From Actinomadura litoris (GTDB lineage: Bacteria > Actinomycetota > Actinomycetes > Streptosporangiales > Streptosporangiaceae), in contig NZ_WOFH01000004.1 of assembly GCF_009733595.1 (NCBI RefSeq), forward strand, positions 124,001 through 188,000: a stretch of 64,000 bases of DNA. The letters run 5' to 3'. Under the pieces are notes generated by a model. It searched no databases and had not been told where the DNA came from. It was given only the letters and a program-made list of their open reading frames with translations. Position 1 is the stretch's first letter. Each line of letters begins with the position of its first letter. A program made the position numbers and the translations under genes. This document shows positions 1 to 7,956 of the stretch, piece by piece.

Positions 1-18
1 GTGGCGTGAGGTGACCGG

Positions 19-54
19 GACCTGCGAGCCAGGTCAGGGATGGCTCCCTAGCGT
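19..54 (+). promoter_or_regulatory. Upstream region of the desaturase gene: inverted repeat and possible -10
   Basis: GACCTG at 19-24 and CAGGTC at 30-35 form an inverted repeat with a 5-nt spacer. A TAGCGT hexamer at 49-54 could be a -10 box for the downstream gene. The repeat may be an operator or the end of an upstream terminator; the window edge prevents a decision. No gene is seen before 133 apart from a possible stop codon at 7-9 ending a gene outside the window. Confidence 0.25.
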
Positions 55-132
55 GGCGACCGCGGGGGTGCACGCTCCGTAGCTTTGCGGTGCGCCCCGC
101 GGTGGGGCGTGCCCCCTGCGATAGGAGCCTTC

Positions 133-1170
133 ATGCCCGCGATCCTCGACGCCCCGTCCGCGCGTGCCGGTCGGGAGGGGGGCGGCAGCGACTTCACGCC
201 GCTGGCGCGGCGGGTTCGGGAGAGCGGGTTGCTGGAGCGGCGTCCCGGCTACTACGGGCGGGCGATCGGTCTGAACCTGGCCGCGACGGCGGCGTTGTGG
301 GCGGCGGTGGCGTTCGCGGGCGGGTCGTGGTGGGTGGTGCTGCTGGCGGTTCCGCTGGCGGTGGTGTCGACGCGGACGGCGTTCCTGGGGCATGACGCGG
401 GGCATCGGCAGATCGCGGGGTCGGCGCGGGCGAATCGGTTGCTGGGGTTGGCGTTGGGGAATCTGCTGTTGGGGATGGGGCATGGGTGGTGGAGCGACAA
501 GCACAACCGGCATCACGCGAATCCGAACCATGTGGGGAAGGACCCGGATGTGGGGGAGGGCGTGCTGGCGTGGACGCGGGAGCAGGCGGTGCGGCAGCGG
601 GGTCCGCTGCGGTGGGTGGCGCGGCATCAGGCGGCGTTGTTCTTTCCGCTGCTGACGCTGGAGGGCTTCAACCTGAAGATCGGTAGTGCGTTGTTCCTGC
701 GGGAGCGCGGGCGGCGTGAGCGGCTGGTGGAGGGCGGGCTGCTCGTGCTGCACGCGGTGGGGTATCTGGGGTTGGTGTTCGCGTTGCTGAGCCCGGGGAA
801 GGCCGTGGTGCTGGTGCTGTTGCACCAGGCGCTGTTCGGGGTGCATCTGGGGAGTGTGTTCGCGCCGAACCACAAGGGGATGGCGATGCCGGAGCCGGGT
901 GCGCGGTGGGGTCATCTGCGTCGGCAGGTGCTGACGTCGCGGAACGTGCGGGGCGGTGCGGTGACGGACTGGTTGATGGGCGGGTTGAACTACCAGATCG
1001 AGCATCATCTGTTCCCGAGCGTTCCGCGGTGCAATCTGCGGCGGGTGCAGCCGCTGGTGCGTGAGCACTGCGCGAGGTTGGGGCTGCCGTTCGCGGAGGC
1101 GGGGCTGGTGGAGTCGTACCGGTTGGCGCTGGGTCACATGCGTGAGGTGGGGGAGCCGTTGCGGGGGTGA
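133..1170 (+). CDS. Membrane fatty acid desaturase (acyl-lipid/acyl-CoA type)
   Basis: A 345-residue integral-membrane di-iron desaturase that should introduce a double bond into fatty acyl chains. All three histidine boxes of the family are visible: HDAGH at residues 87-91, HNRHH at about 124-128 and QIEHH at about 288-292. Hydrophobic segments near residues 45-80, 100-117, 205-220 and 225-240 fit the usual membrane hairpins. The ATG at 133 is chosen because GATAGGAG lies 5-14 nt upstream; in-frame codons further 5' have no ribosome site. Codons end strongly in G here, unlike most genes further right. Neighbours do not form a lipid operon; the next gene starts 30 bp later and may have its own promoter. 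The family is certain; the regiochemistry of desaturation cannot be read. Confidence 0.92.
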   Translation: MPAILDAPSARAGREGGGSDFTPLARRVRESGLLERRPGYYGRAIGLNLAATAALWAAVAFAGGSWWVVLLAVPLAVVSTRTAFLGHDAGHRQIAGSARANRLLGLALGNLLLGMGHGWWSDKHNRHHANPNHVGKDPDVGEGVLAWTREQAVRQRGPLRWVARHQAALFFPLLTLEGFNLKIGSALFLRERGRRERLVEGGLLVLHAVGYLGLVFALLSPGKAVVLVLLHQALFGVHLGSVFAPNHKGMAMPEPGARWGHLRRQVLTSRNVRGGAVTDWLMGGLNYQIEHHLFPSVPRCNLRRVQPLVREHCARLGLPFAEAGLVESYRLALGHMREVGEPLRG

Positions 1171-1199
1171 GGAACCGCTGAGAGCCCTATGCTGGGCGG

Positions 1200-2018
1200 G
1201 TGCCTGAGGGACACACCGTTCATCGTCTGGCCGCCGAGCATCAGCGGATGTTCGGCGGCCGTGTCGTGGGCGCGGTGAGTCCGCAGGGGCGTTTCGCGGA
1301 GGGCGCGGCGGCGGTGGACGGGCAGGTGCTGGAGGGCGCGGACGCGCACGGGAAGCATCTGCTGCTGCGGTTGGCGGACGAGCGGTCGGTGCACGTCCAT
1401 CTGGGGATCTACGGGAAGTATGTGTTCGGGGGGTTGCCGGCGCCGGAGCCGGTGGGTGTGGTGCGGCTGCGGTTGACCGGGGAGGCGCATCACGCGGATC
1501 TGCGCGGGCCGAACGTGTGCGAGTTGTTGGAGCCGGGCGGGGTGAAGTTGCTGCGTGACCGGTTGGGGCCTGATCCGTTGCGGGCGGACGGTGATCCGGG
1601 GCGGGCGTGGCGGCGGATCTCGCGGACGCGGACGCCGATCGCGGTGTTGTTGATGGATCAGTCGGTGGTGGCGGGTCCGGGGAACATCTACCGGGCGGAG
1701 GTGCTGTTCCGGCAGGGGGTGGATCCGCGGTTGCCGGGTCGGCGGTTGTCGGCGGAGCGGTGGGGTGCGATCTGGGACGACCTGGCGGTGTTGATGGCGG
1801 AGGGGGTGCGGGCGGGGCGGATCGACACGGTGCGTCCGGAGCACACGCCGGAGGCGATGGGGCGGCCGCCGCGGGTGGATGGTCATGGTGGTGAGGTGTA
1901 TGTGTACCGGCGGGCGGGGCAGCCGTGTCTGGTGTGCGGTGGGGTGGTGCGGACGGTGGAGGTGGCGTCGCGGAACCTGTTCTGGTGTCCGGTGTGCCAG
2001 CCGCCGGGGCGGGGTTGA
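1200..2018 (+). CDS. nei: Endonuclease VIII-like DNA glycosylase (Fpg/Nei family)
   Basis: A 272-residue bifunctional base-excision DNA glycosylase/AP lyase. After removal of the initiator Met, Pro2 is the Schiff-base nucleophile and Glu3 the acid, as in the start MPEGHTVHR. A helix-two-turn-helix segment (GPGNIYRAEVLF, about residues 160-172) and a C-terminal zinc finger with spacing CX2CX16CX2C (Cys243, 246, 263, 266) complete the family. The N-terminus resembles the mycobacterial Nei type (MPEGHTLHR) more than Fpg/MutM. The start is GTG at 1200, forced by the requirement for Pro at position 2. There is no good ribosome site, and TATGCT lies 6 nt upstream, so the transcript may be leaderless. 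Removal of oxidised pyrimidines is the expected activity. Confidence 0.93.
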   Translation: MPEGHTVHRLAAEHQRMFGGRVVGAVSPQGRFAEGAAAVDGQVLEGADAHGKHLLLRLADERSVHVHLGIYGKYVFGGLPAPEPVGVVRLRLTGEAHHADLRGPNVCELLEPGGVKLLRDRLGPDPLRADGDPGRAWRRISRTRTPIAVLLMDQSVVAGPGNIYRAEVLFRQGVDPRLPGRRLSAERWGAIWDDLAVLMAEGVRAGRIDTVRPEHTPEAMGRPPRVDGHGGEVYVYRRAGQPCLVCGGVVRTVEVASRNLFWCPVCQPPGRG

Positions 2019-2031
2019 GGCGGCGGGGGCG

Positions 2032-3312
2032 TCAGTGGGCGGGTGAGGCGGCGTCGTCGGCGTCCTGGGTGTCGGCGGTGGGTGTGGTGGTGGGTGTGGT
2101 GGTGGTTGCGGTGGGGATCTCGTCGTCGGTTTGCGGTGGGGTGGTGCGGCGGCGGGTCCGGTGTGCGCGAAGGGCGCGGGCGGTGGGTTCGGCGGCGCGG
2201 GCGAGGACGGGTCCGGTGACGGCGAGGATGAGGACGTAGGCGGCGGCGAGGGGGCCGAGGCGGGGGTTGGTGCCGGCGGTGACGGCGAGTCCGGCGATGA
2301 CGATGTTGAATTCGCCGCGGGGGACGAGGGCGGTGCCGGCGCGGATGCGTCCGGTGGTGGCGACGCCGGCGCGGCGTGCGGCGAGCCATCCGGTGGTGAG
2401 TTTGGTGGCGGTGCCGAGGAGGGCGAGGGCGGCGGCGACGCCGAGGACGGGTGGGAGGTCGGCGGGGTCGGTGTGGAGGCCGAAGAAGACGAAGAAGACG
2501 GCGGCGAAGAGGTCGCGGAGGGGGGCGAGGAGTTTCTGGGCGGTGTGGGCGAGGGGGCCGGACAGGGCGATGCCGACGAGGAAGGCGCCGACGGCGGCGG
2601 AGACCTGGAGGTGTTGGGCGATGCCGGCGACGAGGAGGGTGAGGCCGAGGACTTTGAGGAGGAGGACTTCTTCGCTGGGGCTGGCGACGAAGCGTTCGAC
2701 GAGGGTGCCGTGGCGGAGGGCGATGTAGAGGATGGCGGTGATGGTGGCGGCGGCGATGGCGAGGGCGGTGGCGCCGCCGAGGAGCCCGGCGCCGGCGAGC
2801 AGGGCGGTGAGGATGGGGAGGTAGGCGGCCATCGCGAGGTCTTCGAAGACGAGGACGGACAGGACGGCCGGGGTTTCGCGGTTGCCGAGCCAGCCGAGGT
2901 CGCCGACGACTTTGGCGGTGATGCCGGAGGAGGTGACGTAGGTGATGCCGCCCATGGCGACGGCGGCGACGGGGCCCCAGCCGAGGAGGAGGGCGGCGGC
3001 GACGCCGGGGGTGGCGTTGAGGAGGAGGTCGGCGAGGCCGACGGGTGCGGAGGTGCGGAGGGTGCCGACGAGTTCGTCGGCGGTGTATTCGAGGCCGAGG
3101 GTGAACAGCAGCAGGATGACGCCGACCTCTGCGCCGGTGGCGACGAAGTCCTCGCTGGTGGTGAGGGGGTAGACGCCGCCTGATCCGAAGGCGAGGCCGG
3201 CGATGAGGTAGAGGGGGATGGGGGAGATGGAGAACCGTACGGAGATCGCGCCGAGCATGCCGAGGGCGAGGATGATCGCGCCGAGTTCGATGAGCTGGAG
3301 CGTGGAGTGCAT
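2032..3312 (-). CDS. Cation:proton antiporter, CPA2/KhtU type
   Basis: A 426-residue polytopic membrane protein of the monovalent cation:proton antiporter-2 family, with about 12 hydrophobic segments spread over residues 5-390. The C-terminal tail of about 40 residues is polar and Thr-rich, with no TrkA-N (RCK) domain, so regulation must come from a partner protein. The gene directly upstream (stop 5 bp before this ATG) encodes a TrkA-C domain protein, the same arrangement as KhtT-KhtU in Bacillus, so K+ or Na+ efflux in exchange for H+ is the likely role. The gene ends 13 bp from the convergent nei gene. Substrate ion is inferred, not visible. Confidence 0.88.
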   Translation of the reverse strand: MHSTLQLIELGAIILALGMLGAISVRFSISPIPLYLIAGLAFGSGGVYPLTTSEDFVATGAEVGVILLLFTLGLEYTADELVGTLRTSAPVGLADLLLNATPGVAAALLLGWGPVAAVAMGGITYVTSSGITAKVVGDLGWLGNRETPAVLSVLVFEDLAMAAYLPILTALLAGAGLLGGATALAIAAATITAILYIALRHGTLVERFVASPSEEVLLLKVLGLTLLVAGIAQHLQVSAAVGAFLVGIALSGPLAHTAQKLLAPLRDLFAAVFFVFFGLHTDPADLPPVLGVAAALALLGTATKLTTGWLAARRAGVATTGRIRAGTALVPRGEFNIVIAGLAVTAGTNPRLGPLAAAYVLILAVTGPVLARAAEPTARALRAHRTRRRTTPPQTDDEIPTATTTTPTTTPTADTQDADDAASPAH

Positions 3313-3317
3313 GCGGG

Positions 3318-3800
3318 TCAGCCGTCGGTGAGGATCCGTGCGACGGCGGCGGTGCCCTCGTCGGTGCCGACGACGACGATGGTGTCGCCGGCGGTGAAGG
3401 TGAAGTCGGGGCGGGGGCTGGCGATGACGTGGCCGTCGCGGACGACGGCGACGATGGAGGCGCTGGTGCGGGTGCGGGCGCGGGTGTCGGCGAGGGGGCG
3501 TCCGTCGTAGGGGGAGCCGGGGGTGATGGGGAGTTGTTCGGTGACGAGGCCGTCGACCTGGCGGTGGAGTTCGGCGAGGTGTTCGATGATGCGTCCGGTG
3601 CCGAGGAGTTCGGCGATGGCGTTGGCCTCGTCGGGGGTGAGGATGACGGCGGCGGTGCAGCTGTCGGGGTCGTCCTTGTCGTAGACGACGAGGTCGCGGC
3701 GTCCGGTGCGGTGGGAGATGACGCCGACGCGGCGGCCGCGGCCGGTGGTCATGGTGTGTTGCAGGCCGATGCCGGGTAGTGCGGTGCGTTCGACGTCCAC
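3318..3800 (-). CDS. Regulatory subunit of the antiporter with TrkA-C (RCK_C) domain
   Basis: A 160-residue soluble protein. The second half (about residues 80-158, containing GDTIVVVGTDEGTAAV) is a TrkA-C/RCK_C ligand-binding domain; the N-terminal half has the small domain typical of KhtT-like subunits. The GTG at 3800 is preferred because GGAGGG lies about 8 nt upstream; an open frame continues further 5' but becomes Arg/Pro-rich and lacks a start signal. Its stop is 5 bp before the antiporter start, so the two are co-translated. The protein probably gates the antiporter in response to a nucleotide or pH. No Rossmann (TrkA-N) motif is present, which separates it from full RCK proteins. Confidence 0.85.
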   Translation of the reverse strand: MDVERTALPGIGLQHTMTTGRGRRVGVISHRTGRRDLVVYDKDDPDSCTAAVILTPDEANAIAELLGTGRIIEHLAELHRQVDGLVTEQLPITPGSPYDGRPLADTRARTRTSASIVAVVRDGHVIASPRPDFTFTAGDTIVVVGTDEGTAAVARILTDG

Positions 3801-3928
3801 GTTGTTCGGGTCCCTCCGCTCGGTGCCGGTGTCCGCCCGTGCATGATCGCAGATCGTTGGGGGTGCTCTGACCTGGGGCGGTCTGGGGAGCGGGGCCCCC
3901 GGGGGGCGGGGCGGGGCTGGTGCGGGGG

Positions 3929-5167
3929 TCAGCCTTGGAGGGCGTGGCGCATGGCGCCGAACTTGGTGTGGGCTTCGGCGAGTTCGGCGGCGGGGTCGGA
4001 GTCGGCGACGATGCCGCAGCCGGCGAACAGGCGGGCGCGGGTGCCGTCGATCTGGGCGCAGCGCAGCGCGATGCCCCATTCGCCGTCGCCGCGGGCGTCG
4101 ACCCAGCCGACGGGTCCGGCGTAGCGGCCGCGGTCCATGCCTTCGAGTTCGCGGATGAGGTCGAGGGCGGTGGGGGTGGGGGTGCCGGCGACGGCGGGGG
4201 TGGGGTGGAGGGCGGCGACGACGTCCAGGACGGAGCGGTCGGCGGTGAGGTGGCCGCGGACGGGGGAGGCGAGGTGGATGAGGTTGGGGAGGGTGAGGAG
4301 TTCGGGTTCGGCGGGGACGTGGAGGTGGGAGCAGAGGGGGGTGAGGGCGTCGCGGACCATTTCGGCGGCGTAGCGGTGTTCTTCGCGGTCCTTGGCGGAG
4401 TCGAAGAGGCGGTCGGCGCGGGCGGTGTCGTCGGTGGGGGTGGTGCCGCGTGCGGTGGTGCCGGCGAGGACGAGGGATTCGATGTGGCCGCCGGTGCGGC
4501 GGATGAGGAGTTCGGGGGTGGCGCCGACGAGTCCGGCGCAGGAGAAGGTGTAGCAGGCGGGGAAGCGGTCGGCGAGGCGGCGGAGCAGGACGCGGGCGTC
4601 GATGGGTTCGCCGGCGTGGACGGTGAGGTCGCGGGCGAGGACGACCTTGCCGAGGTGGCCGTCGCGGATGCGGGTGACGGCGGTGGCGACGGCGCTTTCC
4701 CAGGCGGGGGCGGGGAGTGCCCCGTCGCTCCAGGTGAGGGTGGTGGGTGCGGTGGGGGGGCGGAGGAGGGTGGGGCCGGGGGCCTGGTCGGTGCCGATGG
4801 TGGTGAGCCAGGCGTGGCCGTCGCGGCGTCCGAGGACGTGGCGGGGGACGATGAGGACGGAGTCGTCGGAACCGGGGTCGAAGCCGAATCCGCCGAAGGC
4901 GACGGGGCCGGTACCGGGGACGGCGACCTGGTCGTCGATGTCGGCGGCGGCGAAGATGTCGTGGAGCAGGCGGGTGGCGGTGGTGAACCGGTCGGGGCCG
5001 CCGGGGAGGGTGAGGCGGGCGGCCTCGCCCCAGCCGACGAGTCCCTCGCCGTGGCGGACCCAGGCCAGCGCGGCGGGGTGGGGGAGGCCCGAGATCAGGT
5101 CGCCCGGGTCGGGGACCGGGACGGTGCGGACGGACAGGCGGTCCGGTGCTGTCACGGCGAGCTTCAC
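3929..5167 (-). CDS. Isochorismate synthase (chorismate-binding family)
   Basis: A 412-residue enzyme of the MenF/EntC/DhbC family that isomerises chorismate to isochorismate. Seen in the protein: GHLGKVVLARDLTVHAG near residue 185-200, the substrate and Mg-binding block GRYAGPVGWVDARGDGEWGI near 345-365, and the terminal block RLFAGCGIVADSDPAAE. The GTG at 5167 is chosen because a promoter (-35 TTGAAC, 16-nt spacer, -10 TAGAGT) places the transcription start on this codon, so the mRNA is probably leaderless. The product feeds either menaquinone or salicylate/catechol siderophores. No siderophore or men genes lie nearby, so the pathway cannot be decided. Confidence 0.92.
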   Translation of the reverse strand: MKLAVTAPDRLSVRTVPVPDPGDLISGLPHPAALAWVRHGEGLVGWGEAARLTLPGGPDRFTTATRLLHDIFAAADIDDQVAVPGTGPVAFGGFGFDPGSDDSVLIVPRHVLGRRDGHAWLTTIGTDQAPGPTLLRPPTAPTTLTWSDGALPAPAWESAVATAVTRIRDGHLGKVVLARDLTVHAGEPIDARVLLRRLADRFPACYTFSCAGLVGATPELLIRRTGGHIESLVLAGTTARGTTPTDDTARADRLFDSAKDREEHRYAAEMVRDALTPLCSHLHVPAEPELLTLPNLIHLASPVRGHLTADRSVLDVVAALHPTPAVAGTPTPTALDLIRELEGMDRGRYAGPVGWVDARGDGEWGIALRCAQIDGTRARLFAGCGIVADSDPAAELAEAHTKFGAMRHALQG

Positions 5168-5174
5168 GCGAGCC

Positions 5175-5203
5175 ACTCTACGCCAGATTTGAACCTGTTC
5201 AAA
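5175..5203 (-). promoter_or_regulatory. Promoter with overlapping palindrome for isochorismate synthase
   Basis: On the minus strand, TTGAAC (plus positions 5197-5202) and TAGAGT (5175-5180) are separated by 16 nt, and the GTG start lies 7 nt after the -10. A perfect palindrome TTTGAAC-CT-GTTCAAA spans 5188-5203 and covers the -35 box. This is the expected place for a repressor operator. The binding protein is unknown. Confidence 0.6.
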
Positions 5204-5254
5204 CAGGCGGGGTCGGGGAGCGCGGTGAGGTGTCCGCCACACCCGCCCCTCACT

Positions 5255-5293
5255 CCCGCCCCTCCCGCGCGCCGTCCGCGGGAGGGGGCGGGG
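5255..5293 (-). terminator. GC-rich hairpin after bioY
   Basis: A C-rich arm (about 5255-5269) faces a G-rich arm (about 5277-5293) with the CGCGGGAGGGG/CCCCTCCCGCG core and one bulge. It lies just after the bioY stop and before the isochorismate synthase promoter. No U-tract follows, which is common for high-GC terminators. Confidence 0.5.
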
Positions 5294-5305
5294 TGGGGAG
5301 AGGGG

Positions 5306-5902
5306 TCAGGCGGCGCGGTCGCGGGAGGCGCCGGTGAGGCGCCACGCGGCGGGGAGCAGGCCCGCCGCCAGCAGCACCTTCAGCGCGTCGCCCGCCAGGA
5401 ACGGGGTGACGCCGAGGTGCAGGGCGCGGCCGAGGTCCACGTCCAGCGAGGCCATCAGGTAGGGGACGCCCGCCGCGTACATGACGACGGTGCCGGCGAG
5501 CATCGTCGCGACCGTCCGGGCGGGGGTGCGGTCGCCGCCGCGTTCGGCGAGCCGGCCGACCAGCGCGGCGGCGACGACGAAGCCGATCACGTAGCCGAGG
5601 GTGGGCGCGGTGGTGCCGGACGCGCCGTCGACGAACCAGGGGACGCCCGCCATCCCGGCGAGCAGGTAGACGATCATGCCGAGGCCGGCGCGGCTCCAGC
5701 CGAGCGCGGCGCCCGCCAGCAGCACCGCGAAGGTCTGTCCCGACACCGGGACCGGGGTGCCCGGCAGCGGCACCGCGATCTGCGCGGCGACGCCGACGAG
5801 GGCGGCCGCGCCGGCGACGAGCGCGGCGTCGCGGGCCAGGGAACCGGGCAGCAGGTCGACCAGGACGGCGGGGCGCCGCTGGGCCGCGTGGGCAGTAGCC
5901 AC
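5306..5902 (-). CDS. bioY: BioY, biotin-binding S component of an ECF transporter
   Basis: A 198-residue membrane protein with about six hydrophobic helices. Family marks visible are the N-terminal VPLPGTPVPVSGQTFAVLLAG block (about residues 43-63), the LGYVIGFVVAA helix and the GVTPFLAGDALKVLLAAGLLP block near the C-terminus. It captures biotin at the outer face; energy-coupling subunits (ATPases, EcfT) are not adjacent, so it must use shared ones or act alone. The GTG at 5902 is preferred because GGGAGGA lies 4-10 nt upstream; the more upstream TTG overlaps that ribosome site. An inverted repeat GGTTCG-N8-CGAACC lies 24 bp upstream and may be a biotin-responsive operator. Confidence 0.92.
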   Translation of the reverse strand: MATAHAAQRRPAVLVDLLPGSLARDAALVAGAAALVGVAAQIAVPLPGTPVPVSGQTFAVLLAGAALGWSRAGLGMIVYLLAGMAGVPWFVDGASGTTAPTLGYVIGFVVAAALVGRLAERGGDRTPARTVATMLAGTVVMYAAGVPYLMASLDVDLGRALHLGVTPFLAGDALKVLLAAGLLPAAWRLTGASRDRAA

Positions 5903-5925
5903 TGATCCTCCCAAGGGGTGTTGTC

Positions 5926-5945
5926 GGTTCGAAACCTAGCGAACC
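5926..5945. promoter_or_regulatory. Inverted repeat upstream of bioY
   Basis: GGTTCG (5926-5931) and CGAACC (5940-5945) are perfect inverted arms with an 8-nt spacer, placed 24 bp before the bioY start. Position suggests an operator. In corynebacteria the TetR repressor BioQ uses a TGAAC-type dyad for biotin genes, so a similar control is possible but unproven. Confidence 0.35.
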
Positions 5946-6048
5946 GCCCATCCGGGGCGGATACCCCGGCCCCAGGGGAACATCCGGGCGGCGGGGAAAA
6001 CTCCCCTCCCCGAGCGGGCCCCGAGGCGGGCGCGAGGCGGGCGCGAGG

Positions 6049-6747
6049 TCAGGCGGGGCGGGCGCCGCGCGCGAGGTAGACGACGTCGGGTTCGCCGCGC
6101 GGGACGGGCACCGGCCGGGCGGTGACGGCGGTGAACCGGTCGCGCAGCAGCGCCTCGAAGCGGGGCGCGGCGTGCGCGCTCCAGACCGCGAGGACGCCGC
6201 GCGGGGTCAGCCGCGCGGTGAGGGCGGACAGGCCCGCCGCGCCGTACAGCTGGGCGTTGCCGGGGGTGACGGTCCAGTCGGGGCCGTTGTCGATGTCCAG
6301 GCACAGCGCGTCGAAGGCGCCGGTGGCGGGGGAGGCGAGGACGTCGACGAGGTCGGCCTGCTCCACGGTGACGCGGGGGTCGTTCAGCGCGTCGCGCGAC
6401 CAGGGGCGCAGGTGGGTGCGGTGCCAGGCGATCACCGCCGGTTCGCGTTCGACGACCCGGACGTGCGCGACGCCGGGGGTCGCCAGCGCCTCGGCGAGGG
6501 AGAACCCGACGCCCAGCCCGCCGATCAGCACCCGGACCGGCGCGTCCAGGCCCTCGGCGGCGGCGCGGACCAGCAGCCGCTCGGACTCGCCGTTGCGGGT
6601 GTCCATCAGGAACACCCCGTTCTCGATGATCTCGAAGTCGGTGCCGGAGCGGCGCAGCACCAGCTCCCCGCCCAGCCCGGCGGCGCGCTCCACCACCTCC
6701 GGCTCCGCCGGCGGGGAGGTTCGGGGTGCGTGCGGTGCCACGTCCAT
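6049..6747 (-). CDS. Spermidine-synthase-like SAM-fold protein
   Basis: A 232-residue protein with the polyamine-synthase/methyltransferase Rossmann fold. The GGLGVGFSLAEAL glycine loop (about residues 80-93), the acidic VVEREPAVIAWH block and ALCLDIDNGPDW (aspartate of the active-site region) are visible. Actinomycete homologues are annotated as spermidine synthase-like, but aminopropyl transfer is not proven for this shortened branch. TAGGGT lies exactly 7 nt before the ATG, so the message may be leaderless; GAGGG next to the ATG could also serve as a weak ribosome site. It stands alone between bioY and a GlxA regulator. Confidence 0.8.
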   Translation of the reverse strand: MDVAPHAPRTSPPAEPEVVERAAGLGGELVLRRSGTDFEIIENGVFLMDTRNGESERLLVRAAAEGLDAPVRVLIGGLGVGFSLAEALATPGVAHVRVVEREPAVIAWHRTHLRPWSRDALNDPRVTVEQADLVDVLASPATGAFDALCLDIDNGPDWTVTPGNAQLYGAAGLSALTARLTPRGVLAVWSAHAAPRFEALLRDRFTAVTARPVPVPRGEPDVVYLARGARPA

Positions 6748-6830
6748 GCCCTCGACCCTAACGGCCTGCGGGGCCCGCGGCGCCGGGCACGCCCCCGCCG
6801 CCTGCGGGAGGTGATCGCCATGCGCGGCGG

Positions 6831-7790
6831 TCAGGGGGCGCGGGGGCCGCGGAACGTCGCCCGGTAGGCGCTCGGCGACACCCCCAGCTCGGTGCGCAGC
6901 CGCACCCGCAGCGACGCCGCCGACCCCAGCCCCGACCGCTCGGCGACCCGGTCGACGGGCAGGTCGGTCTCCTCCAGCAGTTGCAGCGCCCGCTCCATCC
7001 GCCGCCGCGCCAGCCACTGCGACGGCGACATCCCCGACTCCTCCCGGAACCGGCGTGTGAACGTCCGCACGCTCATCGACTCCCGCGCCGCCAGCTCGGC
7101 CAGGCCCACCCGCCGGTCCAGGTGCTCCAGCGCCCACGTCCGAGCCGCGGCCGTCGAGGACACCCGCGGCTCGGCGACCGGGCGCGCCACGAACTGCGCC
7201 TGCCCGCCCTCCCGGTGCGGCGGCACCACCGTGCGGCGCGCCACGTCCGCGGCCACCGCCGCGCCGTGGTCGCGGCGGATCATGTGCAGGCACAGGTCGA
7301 TGCCCGCCGCCTCCCCGGCCGAGGTGAGCACCGCGCCCTCGTCGGCGTACAGGACGGAGGGGTCCAGCCGCACCCCCGGGAACATCTCCGCGAACCGCCC
7401 GGTCGACAGCCAGTGCGTCGTGGCCCGCCGCCCCTCCAGCAGGCCCGCCGCCGCCAGCACGAACGCGCCCGTGCAGATCGAGGCGATCCGCTCCGCGCCC
7501 GACGCGGCCACCGCCGCCGGGACCGGTCCCTCCCCGGGGCGCGACTCGTCCAGCTCGTGCGAGGCGGGCACCAGCACCGTGCCCGCGCCGCGCAGCGACT
7601 CCAGCCCGTGCTCGGCCATCACCGCGAAGTCGGCGCTGGTGCGCACCGGCCCCGGTTCGGCCGCGCACGTCACCACCTCATACAGCGGCGCCCCCGCCGC
7701 CGACCTGGCCTGCCCGAACAGCTGGTGCACGATGCCCAGCTCCATCGGCAGCACACCGTCGCGCACCACCACCGCCACCCGATGCGCCAC
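6831..7790 (-). CDS. GlxA-family transcriptional regulator (DJ-1/PfpI + AraC HTH)
   Basis: A 319-residue regulator with an N-terminal class I amidotransferase-like domain (about residues 3-170, with IASICTGAFVLAAAGLLEGR holding the usual nucleophile-elbow Cys) and a C-terminal AraC-type double helix-turn-helix (about 215-310, MSVRTFTRRFREESG and VAERSGLGSAASLRVRL). GTG at 7790 is the likely start. It is divergent from an NQO1-type flavoprotein gene, 166 bp away, and probably controls it; three tandem 10-bp repeats lie in the gap. Ligand unknown. Confidence 0.88.
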   Translation of the reverse strand: MAHRVAVVVRDGVLPMELGIVHQLFGQARSAAGAPLYEVVTCAAEPGPVRTSADFAVMAEHGLESLRGAGTVLVPASHELDESRPGEGPVPAAVAASGAERIASICTGAFVLAAAGLLEGRRATTHWLSTGRFAEMFPGVRLDPSVLYADEGAVLTSAGEAAGIDLCLHMIRRDHGAAVAADVARRTVVPPHREGGQAQFVARPVAEPRVSSTAAARTWALEHLDRRVGLAELAARESMSVRTFTRRFREESGMSPSQWLARRRMERALQLLEETDLPVDRVAERSGLGSAASLRVRLRTELGVSPSAYRATFRGPRAP

Positions 7791-7890
7791 CCGATGCCGC
7801 TCCCCGGCCGTTCATGGCCCGATCCTCGCACAGGACGGCCCGCGGGCCACTGACGCCCGCGCCGCCGCCCCGGGCAGCATCGACTCCACC

Positions 7891-7920
7891 GGCTCCGACC
7901 GGCTCCGACCGGCTCCGACC
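7891..7920. repeat. Three tandem copies of a 10-bp unit
   Basis: GGCTCCGACC is repeated three times without a break at 7891-7920, one helical turn per copy, inside the gap between the GlxA regulator and the flavoprotein gene. The phasing would place identical faces of DNA side by side, as in regulator-binding repeats. It could also be simple slippage. Confidence 0.5.
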
Positions 7921-7956
7921 AACCGCACCCGACCTCCGTCACCGAAGGGCCCACCG

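Noticed and set aside
2131..3183. Long plus-strand frame rich in Gly, Asp, Glu and Ala
   Set aside because: It is antisense to the antiporter gene, has a highly biased composition and no domain; it is an artefact of GC-rich coding on the other strand.
3920..5905. 661-codon plus-strand frame
   Set aside because: Antisense to isochorismate synthase and bioY, low-complexity Gly/Ala/Glu/Asp sequence without start signal.
5926..5945. GGTTCGAAACC resembles a tRNA T-arm
   Set aside because: No acceptor, D or anticodon stems can be built around it; the inverted repeat with CGAACC explains it better.
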